DNA of 64,000 bases from Chinchilla lanigera (taxonomy: Eukaryota; Chordata; Mammalia; Rodentia; Chinchillidae): assembly GCF_000276665.1 (NCBI RefSeq), contig NW_004955418.1, positions 8,269,136 through 8,333,135 on the forward strand. Direction: 5' to 3'. This document shows, piece after piece, positions 1-12,256 of this stretch. A program made the translations under genes and the position numbers. Position 1 is the stretch's first letter. The number at the start of each line of letters is the position of its first letter. The notes under the pieces were generated by a model. That model worked only from the letters and a program-made list of their open reading frames with translations, did no database searches and was not told the DNA's origin.

Positions 1-1600
1 TGTGTGAACAGTGAATGTGAAGCAAGAGATTAGAGCATGATCAGCCATCTGGGCAACTGGGCGTGAGCTGTCAATCATGACAATCCTATAACATGCATAG
101 AAAATCAGTTCTAAGCCTTGAACCTGGGACCAATCAGAAAGTGCTATGTTCAATTCTTCCGGCATGAAATCAAGCAAGTTTCTCCTAGATCTGATGTTAG
201 AATGAGGGATTCAAAAGGCAGCAGCAATAAGCCTCGTGATTGTCGTGTTCTGTCTTTCAGATACCCACGCTCACTCTACATAGCATATTTCGTTTTCTAT
301 TTTTAATAAATGTGAAACATCACTCCTTTTGCACTCATTTTGGCCAACTGTTTGTTTGGGATAACAAGAACCTGAAAAGAATCGCTACAAGGAGCCCACA
401 CCAACCCAGAACCCTGGTAATACTTTTAACCAAGCTAGCAGGGATGTAAGCCTCTTTGAGACTAGTTTTGTTCCTTTCTCTCTCAGGTCTGTGGACTCAG
501 CTCGAGCAGGACTTGACTGCTTTGCTTTTATCTTTCCTTCTCTCCCCTCTGGAAAGGCCCTGTTTGCTTTCTTGTCCCTTTTCTCCCCTTTGGGCTTTCA
601 TCTGTTGTGTGGCTCGAATTTTTTCATTTTTTTTTTTTTTCCGATGTTGCTTGTCAGGAAAATGCAGGGAACGAGAAGGTGGTAGAAATGAATGGAAGCT
701 TGGGAACTCAGGAAAATTTTTCATGGCTCTGGGACGAGTTCCCTAATCTGTCCCACCGTGTGAGAGGGAGCAGGAGAAGCACGCAGCCTGTTTTCCCAGG
801 GGGTTTTGGTCATTCCGTGTGCATGTAAATTACGGGCTGTCAGGGCATCTGTGTTGCACCTATTTGTGGGACAGATCCTTTTAGGTTCCGTTGGTCCGAG
901 AGGGATTTTGCAAACCCTTCAGGTGCTATGTATTTGAGATCTAGTGTTTTGTATACTTTGGCCTCATAATTTTGTTCTCCTAGGTACTTTGTTCAGCTTT
1001 CTCATTCTTTTGGGTGAAATAACTGTATGTAACTTAGTTTCTTGCTTGAATAGCTGCCTATGTTACCCCATTTTTGTGCTCAGATTCATCCGCAGTTTTC
1101 TGTTAGAAAATTGTTTTTTCTACTTTCAGTCATCCTTAGTGAGTTTCTTTCTCAGGGCCCTGTTTTTTAAGACCATGAGGAACCTTTCCAGTCCACCTTT
1201 GCTGTGTTTGGCAGCCATTTTGGTTCCTCACGTGGGCCAGTCATGTGATTTGGCCGTGGTTGTCTGACATTTTCTTTTCCACCTGAGTTGATGGACACCA
1301 GCAAGTCTCACTCCATAAATAAAAGCTAAATCTCCTGCTTTCAGGAAACAAATGGGCCTCCTGGCTTCCCTTCTAAATCAGGTAAGATGCCCTCCTTGTT
1401 GCTCCTAATGAAAATTGAGGTAATTTGCGACTGTGTGTCTGAGGGCAGGAGTGGAACAAAGGGAGCAGCAAGTGGAGGTCAACTCAACTGTGGGTATTTA
1501 ATGCTAGAGCTAGAGGTTATAAATATCAATCTCTACCCTTGTACTTATAACTTTCTAAGGTTTTTTCTCATTTTTTCTCTTAAATATTGAAAAAGTAGTT
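1..1600. other. GC-richer unassigned block, no gene recognised
   Basis: This block is clearly less AT-rich than the DNA that follows and includes long pyrimidine-rich runs around 470-650. Short overlapping frames exist on both strands (for example 944-1267 plus, 107 codons), but none resembles a family I know and none has convincing splice context. An AATAAA-type signal sits near 1317-1324, and a GGTAAG donor-like motif lies at about 1380-1386. Both are compatible with a degraded LTR element or a decayed exon, but I cannot assign either. Confidence 0.3.
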
Positions 1601-4022
1601 TCTATCTCTACCACTTTAAAGTAATTAATAGAGCTTGTATTATGAAGATAAATGTGAAGGATACTGTTTCTTCACAGGCTAGTAAGAGCCCTTGTGGCTC
1701 CACCATGGTCTTTAGGGAGTTCCATTGAGTCCAAGGCTATGGAGAAGTCTAAGGACAAGCACCAGTGTCCCTCTGCCAGATGACTCATAGTGCAATAGAA
1801 TCTCATGGAAGATTCCCTGGAGAGCCAGGGTGTTTGCATCCATTTGTGGGGGTTGCCCTCTGAAGGACCATATTTCTAGTCTTCTCTCTCTCCATAGTCC
1901 CCACAGGTACCAAGTTGGAGCATCAGGGGCCCCACTCGTATGGTTAACAATTTACCTTCTACTGCATTACTATTTGGGTCCAGTATAACTTAGGAAATGG
2001 CAGGGTATAGATAAAAAATGGCAGTCTAAAATACAGTGCTATTGTTCAGTCAGATTATTTTTACAAAAGGCAAGGAAAGTGTAAAATCCCTAATGTTCAG
2101 GCTTTTATGGCTCTTTATTTCAGGAAAAGCCCAAGATCGATGGTATTTCAAGAGGCCTCCAATTGTTTCATTTTCTCATCAAATTTTGTCATTTCAAAGT
2201 AACTCTCTCATCATAGTGGTATTTTAGCTTATAGATATTGTTTTCAAGCTTTCATTTACTTAATGCTGATTTATCTTTTACATTTATCATATTTGACACT
2301 TCTGCTTCCTTGAATCTATATCTTTCAAAAGTATAAATAATTGTATTACATTTTTTTATTTCTAGTGCAATAATCTTTGTCTTTTAAATGAACAAGAAAT
2401 AATTTACATTAGATTACGTTATTAATTATATTTAAATTTCAGACTATTTTGCTATTTACTTTTTATGCTTATTTTTGAATTCTGCATTATTTCTTTAAAA
2501 TTGATGGCAACTATTACTTTTTTCTCTTTAATTGCTTTGTATCATCCAGAAATTATAACATGCATCTTTGATTTTTAAAAAGTTAATGCATTTTTATGTA
2601 TTTGGCCTATTCCTGACTTGTCTGAAAGATGACTTTATGTTTTATATTTATAATTTTAATCATACATAATTTTCACATTTTTTCATATAATACTTAGTTT
2701 CATATATTTATATTATTTATGTTTTAATATACAACTAACATGTATTTTATCACAAATTTTCTTACCCTAAAGAATACCAAGTGTTTTCTAGTAATGATGA
2801 AATTTCATATTTTTGTTCTCCTAATATTATTTTGAGTACATTTTCTGTATATTTCATTTAACACATAAAAATACCATTGAATATTTCCTTGACTTTTATT
2901 TTTGGTTAAAATATCTGATATTTTATGTGTACAAGGTTCTTTGTATACTGTGTATGAATAGCAAAAACGTGAAATTCTTACCAAAACATAGTCAATAAGC
3001 CCATTTTATTTCATTAATGAACATATTACTATTTTCTCTATTTCTTTAGCATGCCTTTTTATATTAATGTTTTTACATTATATATCAAATTAAATGCTTG
3101 GATATTTTGCTAGACTGTCTTTTGTGTTCTGTTTTACTGTGTATTCTTGCATTGGTTTTAATGATTTAAATGATGTGTAATCAAAATTTTAAGTGTATGA
3201 GATTTTCTTAATAGTCCATTTTAAAATTATTTCCTAAGATATTCTCAAATACACTCATCACATAAATTTAGTATTCTTTTCTGTTTGAAAAATATTTTTA
3301 GTGTTCTTAGAAAAATAGGACTTGTCATTATATAGCATTTACTATTTTATTTCCACTTCCTATTAAAGATATATAATCATAGTTTTTATATTTAAGAATC
3401 TTACAATTTACAATATTACCTTTTCACTTAGAGACATCCACCTAGCAAAAGTTACTCTTCATTAGTCATTTTTAGAGTTTAAGGAGAAGCCTATCACTAA
3501 TTATTAAATTGATTTTGCTGATAAATGTCTTCCTAATTACTTGTTTTAGATACTGCCTTACCTTTTTTTTTTGCTGTTCACCCTATTATTGCTTTATTAT
3601 TTGTCTAATTAATTTCTTACTTCCTGCTTCATTTTTATAGAGCATAGTCTCTATTGGTTCTTGAAAGAAACTTTGTGGCAGCAATGTATTAATTTAAAAT
3701 TTGAAATAAAGTTTAATTCTATTCTAGATGCATAGTTTTCTATGTATTTTACTTGAAGAAAACATTATTTTTGCCTATGTGGTTTCAAACTTTTGCTTCT
3801 TTTCTTCATTTTCCTTCACTATTCTTTTTGTAGATTTTTTTCCCCCTTCTTTGGCCTAACTCTTTAGTCCTTTCTCAGTCATACTTGCTATTACTAAGAG
3901 ATACTGCTTTTACTTTGTCCTCTCCAGATAGTTACCTGCAATCTTTTGCTAAAATGGGAAAAGTTTATACTGTTTTCGTGGGTAGTGAATGAACTCTTGG
4001 GCCTGAAGACTCATAAAATGAC
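1601..4022. other. AT-rich unassigned sequence
   Basis: From about 2230 to 3960 the sequence is strongly AT-rich and T-biased, without an open frame or SINE/LTR signature that I can name. The 1660-2020 part is more balanced in composition. It may be an ancient degraded LINE or unique sequence; I see no gene. Confidence 0.4.
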
Positions 4023-4700
4023 TGTCATGGATTAATTAATGGTCAACTTTAACACCCAGCTGAACTGGGTCAATGTGGTGCTGGGTATGGAAGCCTCCCT
4101 TGAGGATTGCTTCCAACAGCTTAAAAAGAGAACTCGAGGGGAAGTTGGTGTGCTGTTGAATCCCCTGGAGAAGCTCATCACACTGGCTTTCCTGATATGA
4201 ACTCAGATGTTTTCATCATCAGAATAGCTCAGGCCCTTCTGTCACTGAGGATGGCTGTGGTTTTTTGGGGTGAGAGCTCTGGTCCTTACCTAGAGTGTTG
4301 CTTCCTGCCTCCAATGCAGACCCTTCAGCCTGCTGACACAGATCCTTCATCGCAGTGGTGAAAACTTTCTAGCCTCCACCCCAAGGCTTTGGGCCTTCCC
4401 AGTGCAGACCCTCGAAACAGACTTGCATGAGACATTGCCATGGTATCTAGGTTCTCAGCTGGATTCTTTGGGTCTCCAGTGAGTGGGAAGATCTCCTGCA
4501 CTCTTTCAAATTTGACTCTTTGGGTTACTATTATAAAATAATCCTATAAATTATGTATCCTGTATTAAATCCTTTCCTGTAATGAAGGACCTGTGTCAGC
4601 AGGCTGAAGGATCTGCATTGGAGTCAGGAAGCAACACTACTGCTATACTACAACTACCATGGTATAAGTGGTCCATGGGAAAAACTCTGATAAATAGGTG
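4023..4700 (+). mobile_element. ERVL/MLT2-like LTR relic
   Basis: The start (TGTCATGGATTAATTAATGG) resembles the 5' end of MLT2-type ERVL LTRs (TGTGATGGTTAAT...GTCAACTT), and GGTCAACTTTAACACCCAG follows. The interior carries GCAGACC/CTTCAGCC motifs that recur in antisense in the LTR-like element at 44.2-45.1 kb. The right end is uncertain because the last part is an inverted copy of an internal segment (arms 4294-4350 and 4582-4638). Family assignment is from remembered consensus structure, not a search. Confidence 0.6.
4294..4638. repeat. Inverted repeat, 57-bp arms, 231-bp spacer
   Basis: The reverse complement of 4294-4350 matches 4582-4638 with three mismatches over 57 bp (about 95 percent). 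The arms begin AGTGTTGCTTCCTGCCTCC on the left and end GTCAGGAAGCAACACT on the right. A transcript across the region would form a long hairpin. Confidence 0.9.
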
Positions 4701-6249
4701 AGCTTAATGTATTTTGAACCTAGAAAAGTATTGGAATACATTACACAGTAAATCTGCATAGCAAAATAACTTAGTTTCAAAGATTTCATTTTAAGTTTGA
4801 TTTTTTTCTACTTTTTAAATGGTATTTCCTCATTTTTTCAAGTGTCCATTCAAATGTCACCTTTTTAGAGAAGTCTTCATTGAGCTTACCACTAAAACCA
4901 TTAATTGCAATCATATCAATGATCATTTCTTTTCACAAATTTGTTTTACAGATTTCCTAGAAAATATTTAAAATAAATAACTAAGCTTAACATATTTAAT
5001 ATGTCTTGTTTAACACTATATATCAAGGTATTTTGAAATTTGCATAGTTGAACATACACAGTAAATACTCAGTAAATATTTGATAGATGAAAGAAGGAAT
5101 GAGTTCATGAGACATTTTGCATATTGATTGTTTTGGAAACTGGAAATATGGAATGTAACAGTTTATTATCATAGGTCACATTTCTTGTGTACAACTTGGT
5201 AGAGATGAGGGACTTAGTAAAATGTTAATCATTTAGTAGGAATGAAAAGGAGTTTGTCATTCCAGATGGAATTTGTGTATTAAACAACCATTTCTCTGAT
5301 AGGCAATAAGTATGAGTACTAGATATTGCAGTGTGTGTTCAGAACGTTAAGTCTGTTGTCTGTTTCCTTAAATTATTTTGCAGAACATTGTATTCAGTTT
5401 TCAAGTAGTAAATACTTCCTGTTCTGGAGAGATGATTGCCTTACAAAATTTGTTTGCATTATTTTGCTAAATTCTTTGTGGGTCTTTTTGATGTGTTATA
5501 GTGCAGTGTGAGTTCTCTGCTATGTGTCCAGAAGCATGATCATTTCTTAGATAGCCTTTTCTTTTTCTTCAAAGAATCAATGCCTGCTGTTTTGTTATTT
5601 GTAAGCTTTTATATATTATTGTATATCTGTTGTAAAAAAAATACCAAAAGAAAAGTCCCTCAAAGGACTAAAAAAAGAAAAATTGAAGGCTTTAAAACAG
5701 CAGAGTAAAATGCATATTTCATGTCATAGTGTTAAGTGCTGCATTATATTAGCAATTTAGCTATAGGATCAGTGACTTTTCTGTCCTTTATTGAATTTCT
5801 AATATCATAAGAAAGTTACTAATGTGATAAAAGTCTTAAAGTATTACTGACTTTCTATCATGCTCTTGAAGTGAATTTTTATAGTATTAGCAAAAGGAGA
5901 GTTTAAGAATACCCTATAAACTGACCAAAATGATAATAAAAGTAGTTTGAAAAATCAATAATACAGTATATTCAGCTGATCTATTTGAAGCTCCTGGTAT
6001 TTCATTTTCAGATTTTCTCTTTTAGTGGCTTCTGATCATTGATAAGTCACAAAATCTCAACTTCCTTTGAAACAACAGCAGTCTTCAATAGACTAAGAAC
6101 AGACTAGATTTTCCTTTGGGTATTATTTACATAAAAGAATGTTAACAAAATACCAATAACACAAAATTCCCCCTTCAGCTTTTCAAAACCTCAAGCAAAA
6201 ACAAAATTCAAGGCACACAACAGCCTCTGAAGGTTATTTTTTTTTAATC
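4701..6249. other. AT-rich sequence without recognised genes or repeats
   Basis: This is ordinary AT-rich sequence. Short frames at 5326-5511 and 5508-5708 (61 and 66 codons) overlap slightly but have no family signature. I see nothing supportable here. Confidence 0.5.
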
Positions 6250-6545
6250 ACTTTTTCATCACTGAGATACAGTATCCCTCACCCACAGTTTAAGGGAAGA
6301 GAGATTCGTTTGAGATCACAGTTTGGTCTCAGCTAGTTCCAAAGTAGGACAAAACTGCAGAGGGGCATGGAGAGGATAAACAGCTCATGGTATGGCTGCA
6401 GCAAGCAGAGAGAGAGAGATCAAGGTAAAACAGAGAGAGACAGACTCTCCCAGGTCATGACCTGTGACCCACATCTCTGACCAACCTTCACCCTCCAACA
6501 TCACATTTAGCTATAAACTCGTCAGTGAACTAATCTATTGATGAG
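6250..6545 (-). mobile_element. MaLR-type LTR fragment, antisense
   Basis: On the minus strand this reads as the 3' part of a mammalian apparent LTR retrotransposon (MaLR) LTR. The signature is the antisense of ...AACTGTGGG...TATCTCAGTGATG, preceded on that strand by the GA-rich middle section usual for MLT1/ORR1-like LTRs. The outer ends are blurred and no target duplication is evident. Confidence 0.55.
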
Positions 6546-7638
6546 ACATAGAACAATTATCATCTGGATAAATATTTATTTTACATCTTACATATAGTAG
6601 ATTTCAGCTGAGACAGAAATGCTTTGTGTTAGGGGAGTTAGTTTTAATTTCTGTAATCATGTTGAGTATGAAATATGGGAGAAAATATGGCCTTGTTCAC
6701 TCCTAGAGAGGTAGCATAATTCCTATTTTTACCATTTACTTAAATGTACTAATGTTAATGCATTATAGTTGATAACTGAAATGTAAAATAAATTGGATAC
6801 AAAAATAGATTGTAAAAGCACATCTAAATTCAAAGTAGTTGTCAGTAGATTAGTTCTACCTAGAAGCAATTCTGTATTTTTTGAGGAATAATAAATTTAA
6901 AATTTGCTTGAACTCACTGCAGAATTTTACACTTTTTTCAAATATAACTACTTTGAGTTACTTACTGGTTAGTACTAATCATCTAAAAATTTGTCTTATG
7001 TATTCTACGGGCAATTAAATGCCAAAAATATGATTTGGATATAAATGTTTTAAAGTTAAGCCATGAAAAGATTGTAGTCCATAGATTTGAAAAAAATAAT
7101 AAAACAATATTCATGCTTCCTTTATTTCGGTAATAGGCTGAAAAGTGTAAATTGATGATTTTCATGTATAACTGCAACTATTGTTTTCCTTTAATCCCTT
7201 GGTTATTTCATTTTTCTTCTTTGCTAGGTATAAATAATCAGATATATTATTATATATTATTATTTATTATATAATTATATATTATTATATAAAATCACTT
7301 CTTAATCATATTTTCTTGTTCTCTGGATATATTTGGTCTCTATATATCTTAATTTAAAGCTTTATTAAAATCGATTAGTTTTCTACAATTTTATGTATTT
7401 CCCACTTTGCTTTAAAAGAACGAGGATAGTAAATTTGATAGCAAATTTTATGTATTTCCTACTTTGCTTTAAAAGAATGAGGATATCTAAAATTTGTATT
7501 CCAACAAACTTTCAACTAAAGTCTTGTATACTCATTTTACTCTACTTACCATTATTCATTTCATCTGTTATTATATCGTAACCACAAGGTCCCTATAATT
7601 AAAATGTTATGTGGAACTGTTTCCAGTACTAAAGTACA
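6546..7638. other. AT-rich unique sequence with local duplication
   Basis: No gene was recognised. A TA/TTA-rich simple stretch lies at about 7225-7300. At 7390-7485 a segment of about 54 bp containing TTTTATGTATTTCC is duplicated in tandem with a few differences, which explains the repetitive short frame read there. Confidence 0.5.
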
Positions 7639-9150
7639 GGCTGCGTGTGGAAAAGTTCTGTTTAGAATGCCACGTGGCTCTTTAACAAAACCTGGTGCCA
7701 AAAATACAGGACCAGTTTAACACCCACTCAGAAGAAGTTTGAGTAATCCAATCATGTATTGAGTAAAGGCTCTGTTTTTCCCGGAAAATTCCTTTCGTCT
7801 TTCACAATGCTTTTATCAGATTTGTTTAATTTGGGAGATGAATGTGTTAACAGCATATGGGTTCCCCTTGAAGAATCCCCTTGAAGAATAAAATCATGTC
7901 AGTGACCGAGAGCCAAGACTAGCAAGAATACTCCTATAAATTAACATACTTGTCTTGATCATGCTCCAAAGAAACAACAGTAATGGGTAATAAAATAAAA
8001 ATCTTATTTAACAGAAGCTTATTTACCATATATGTAAAACAAATTAATTCTGTTTATTTCACTAAATTGTGTCAGAGTTGTGTTTCTATCAAAAATGGTA
8101 AAATATATAAGAACTTACAAAATATATAAGAACATTCCATGTTGCAGAATGAGCTGGTTTACACCACTTAATAGTTTGTGATGCATTAATGTTAGATAAC
8201 TGGAGGCTTATTTTGAATGTTCAAGTTGGATCTTTCGGGAGAGAACCAGCTTGGAACTTCAATACGGGGGTCATTGTTCTCCTCTCAGATGAGGTAGAGT
8301 AGATAGGGAAAATTCTTTATGAGCTTTCAATTCTCAATTTAAAAATTATTAGCTGTGTTCATTATGAGTGAATGTCTGACAAACCCAGCTCAGAACAAGT
8401 ATTCCCAAGCAGGGATGACACTGACTGCACATGAGTATTCCATCATTCCATCCTGCTTTGGAAAAATAGATTGAATTTTCATGAATGTGAAATTTAAAAC
8501 TGTATTCCTAGAGCTCTTAGTGAAGAACCTTTTAACTATTGTAATTAAAATGTTCCTTTTGATGGACCTGAAGACTAGCCTTAGAAACTGAAGAGTCTCT
8601 GCCTGCAGGCAGAAGGAAAGACTGAGCCTTTGTGACTCTGTCATTTCCACAAGTTTAACCTCCTAACTTCTTTGGAGAACTGATAGCAATTTCATTTGCT
8701 TTGCAAATCTCGAAAGAAACCTGAGCCATTGTGCAGGACGGGAAGGCAAATATTACCATACAGCCTGGATATTTTAAAGAGCCTAGCTTAATCTCAGCAG
8801 TAATGTTGGCTTCAAAGTTACTTTTTTTTCCATCTATCCTGCAACAGCTTTCTCGCGACAGCCCTCTCAAGACTGAATAAAACAAAACTGTTCAGACAAA
8901 AGAGAGGATTTACAATTGATATTAAATAAAAAAGTTAATTGGATATTTTCTATGGAAGGGCATTGCTGCAAGTGCTAACTATATTCTGGTCACAGAGGAA
9001 GCCATGTGCCTTTGAACATGATGATATAGCCCCTATTATTGGTCAATTAAGAGATAACAACACTGCGGCAGTAATTTGCCTCTCCATCTGCAGCAATCTG
9101 TCAGTAACTCTAAAAGCCACTTATCCTAGGAAGACAACCCTAAAATAACC
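7639..9150. other. Candidate constrained non-coding block
   Basis: The composition is more balanced and less repetitive than the flanks, with no SINE, LINE or LTR signature and no coding family. A 13-bp unit (TCCCCTTGAAGAA) is repeated twice at about 7864-7889. The stretch 8640-9150 combines frames on both strands (8655-8885 minus, 8939-9148 plus) without recognisable products, the pattern often seen in conserved non-coding elements. Constraint is inferred, not shown. Confidence 0.35.
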
Positions 9151-10591
9151 TAAAGAAATAGGAATAAAATGCAAGCAGCAAAGGAAGATTGGCAATGCTT
9201 GCCCAACAACAGAATCAAATGGATACTATTATGTTTTCTTTTGAATGTCCTAAATATTATTTCCATTTTACATAGAGGTTGAAGAGAAAGTATCACTTCT
9301 CTCTATGGAAAATAGAAATTCATATGACAAACAATTGAATTTATGAAATAATTTATATATTTTCATCTCTAAGAAAAATATCCTATTTGCAGGTGAAATA
9401 AATATCTGATTTCATAGTATTAGTTTAGGTTAATTCATACAAATGTAGGAAAAAACAGAGACACATATTTTCAAGGAGATTTAGGGAGATTTCTTTATTA
9501 TATCACACCAGATAATTTTTAAAGCAATATTTAGGTGTTATTTACATCATTTATTGATTGAAAACATAAATTTCTTACTTATTTAAGGATAAGGAAGTAA
9601 TTTGCATACATTTCTTTTCATTAGCCTCATGGAATTACCAGGATTATTTACATTATATAGATGAAGAAACAGAATAGAAATGGTATCCTTGCTGTCCTAA
9701 AATCACACAAATATTTGAACACAATCTGTACTTGTAACCTACTTTACAAACTAACAAGAATAGTATCAAGAATAGAGTAACCAAGTTAACACAACATAAT
9801 TATGTAGTTAATGCTTCTAACAAATTTATATATAAATCATAAATTCCCAGATGACATAGGATAATTATGTAGTTAATCTTCGGAACAAGTGTTTATGTGA
9901 ATTTTAAACATCAGGAAGGTATTCAATCACAGTGAATTATGAAGGCCATCACAATTTGCATACTGGTACATTTTCATTTATTTGCGTGAGAGTTTTCAAG
10001 TGGTAATGTTAGCAAATAATAGCAGCAGTTTTTATTAACAAAGAGATGAAAGTAGTTTCCTATTTCTGTGGACTCTGATAAAACACCAAGTCAAAAAAGA
10101 ATTACATTGAAAAATTACTTGGATTTAGTGGTAGTGTCTTTCTAGAACCAAAAAGAGTAAAAAGCTCATCTTCCTCTTATCCTGAGCATCTTAAAAGACA
10201 TTCTTCCCTGAAACATCAAAAACCAAAGAAAAAATTAATTGGCTTTATCGACTAGAATTGTGACTTCATATTTCACAAGGCTTGCTGGGTGATTTTATGC
10301 TTTCTTTATCATCTCAAGTTTAATATACAAATATTCTATAAATATAGAAACCACATCAGAGTACAAGTAATTTCTTGTGGTCTTCCTTCTTTAAAATGCC
10401 CTGTGGATTATAAAAGCAGGTGTTTTTTTCTTCTTCTTCTTCTTAAAATTTAGCAAAGTTGCAATATATATTTTCAATAAGAATCTTAAATGCTATTGAT
10501 GCTTGAAAATTAACATTTCTTTGCTAAGCAATTTACTTGAAAAAATTACAGCTATAAAATGTAAGAGAAAAATATCATTACTAAGAAGATC
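9151..10591. other. AT-rich sequence with MIR relic and tandem copy
   Basis: No gene was recognised. A 17-bp word (ATAATTATGTAGTTAAT) occurs at 9796-9812 and again at 9861-9877, and the sequence after each copy is weakly similar, so this looks like an old 65-bp tandem duplication. A short CTT microsatellite sits at 10426-10443. Confidence 0.5.
9625..9745 (-). mobile_element. MIR SINE relic, antisense
   Basis: The order TAGATGAAGAAACAGAATAG ... GTCCTAAAATCACACAAATA ... TTGAACAC follows the reverse complement of MIR (tRNA-derived ancient mammalian SINE: GATGAGGAAACTGAG ... AAGGTCACACAG ... TTTGAACCC). It is heavily diverged, as expected for an ancient copy. Confidence 0.6.
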
Positions 10592-10677
10592 ATCCTGTTG
10601 TGGTGGTACTTTTTTGTCATCTCAGTTCCTCCCTAGGCTGAGGCAGAAGGAAGGAAGAAAGAAGGAAAGAGAGAGAA

Positions 10678-10708
<31 letters not shown>

Positions 10709-10775
10709 GGGCTGAGATGTAGCTTTTCTTCTTCCTGTATTCAATCCCTAGTAACATAACAAAATAAAACAAAAA
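10592..10775 (+). mobile_element. Dimeric B1+ID SINE with internal GA expansion
   Basis: A B1-like left half (TTGTGGTGGTAC ... CCCTAGGCTGAGGCAGAAGG) runs into a long (GA)n/GGAA tract at about 10649-10709. An ID-like right half follows (GGGCTGAGATGTAGCTT ... ATTCAATCCCTAGTAAC) and ends in an A-rich tail. The order B1 then ID matches the dimeric B1-dID design known in some rodent families. Confidence 0.6.
10649..10709 (+). repeat. (GA)n-rich microsatellite
   Basis: A purine-only GGAA/GA tract lies inside the dimeric SINE, apparently expanded from its purine-rich linker. Confidence 0.85.
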
Positions 10776-12171
10776 CTTACAGGGAAATATAATTTTAACA
10801 CCTCATACATTTTTCTGTTTCTTCTCAGATTTGCCCATTTTACGTTGCTTTGATAACTGAAAAATAGTCAATTTTTCTGTAAGAAATTTGTTTCAGTAAT
10901 TTATAGTTCATGTTTTAAACTATCATAGTGCTTATCAGTGATGCATATCACAATTTCTGTTGTATTTACTCTAGGTTTGGGTACATGAGGACACATTATT
11001 AAGTTTAAAATATCAAATTCACAAGATTTTCATCTAACCAGGTTATCTATTTGAAGCAAAATTTCCTGTAAACAACGTGATACATAATTTTGCTGAGAGT
11101 ATTTTTCAGTTGAGTTAATGTGGAATTCAAATTTGAATTTAACATGGTGAAACGCAATCTTTCCTAAAGTTTAATTTGAGATTATTTTGATTTTCATTTG
11201 ATGTGGGAAAATTGATAATATTTGAGAGTTTTAACAGAATTTTTATATGCAATAATGGGTACGGTGATGCTAAGACTTACCTGTAGAAATGGACTCATAG
11301 AAATAAGTTAAATATGATAATAAACAATAGTGTTTAAAATGCCTGGTGATAGTCATTCTTAAGGAATTTTCTTATATATGAGAAAGGAAAAAATAATAGC
11401 TATATAATATGTTATTTCTCAACTTTGGTAAATACTTTTTCACTCAATGTAAGTGGTTTATAGTAAATACCATATCAGTGTTTGTATATTTAAATTGATA
11501 TTATGTTTTGTAAACTAGCCTTCAGTACAGAAATAGTGTGACTAAGGTTTGTAAAGCATTTAAAGATCTTTTCTCACTAGGTCAAATATGTTGTAATCTT
11601 TAAGTATACCTAGTTTCTAAGGATGATTTGCTCGTTACTCATTTTATAGCCTTTCTTCTGGATGACTTTGATCTCCATTGAAGCTCAATTCTGTGGGGCA
11701 TTTGAGGAAAAAAAATGATCTGGCAGCTCACCCTTATGAGGAAGTAACTAAACTCTAACTAAAGGAATGACAGGTTTGTGAAAATTTAAAGTAAAATTAG
11801 ATATTTATATAACAATATGGCAGCAGTACTAGACCTTTCTGAACAGATTGCTTTAATATCGTTGTGTAAATTACAGCAGAACAAAAAGATACAATGCTCT
11901 GAAAGTGTGTGTGCATGCATGTGTATGACTAATTTGTGCCTTCCTTAACCAATTCATATTCCCAGCTGGATTCTTGGAAATTCTTTTGAGGCCATTACAA
12001 CACGGAATATGTTCTAAAATGGAACCGCGGGAGAAATAGCACACATAACTTAATTTCTATTTATACTTGAAGAATAGGCTATATTCAACTTGCATAAAAT
12101 TGAAGGTTAGGTATGACATATTTCATTAAATTGCTTTATCAAATTGCATCCATAAATTTAGATAAACTGTG
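10776..12171. other. AT-rich unique sequence, nothing recognised
   Basis: There is no gene or recognisable element. A short TG/CATG-rich run occurs at about 11908-11926. Confidence 0.5.
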
Positions 12172-12256
12172 CATGTGTGAGAGCCTGTGGGTTCAACCCA
12201 AGGCTTTGTGCATGGTAAGCCCATGTTCTGCCACTGGGCTATACCCACAAACTCTT
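12172..12256 (-). mobile_element. ID-type tRNA-derived SINE, antisense
   Basis: The reverse complement reads GGTATAGCCCAGTGGCAGA ... CATGCACAAAGCCTTGGGTT. This is the tRNA-like promoter body of ID SINEs with box-A (TAGCNCAGTGG) and box-B (GGTTNAANCC) equivalents. It is diverged and has no clear tail, so an older copy. Confidence 0.75.
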
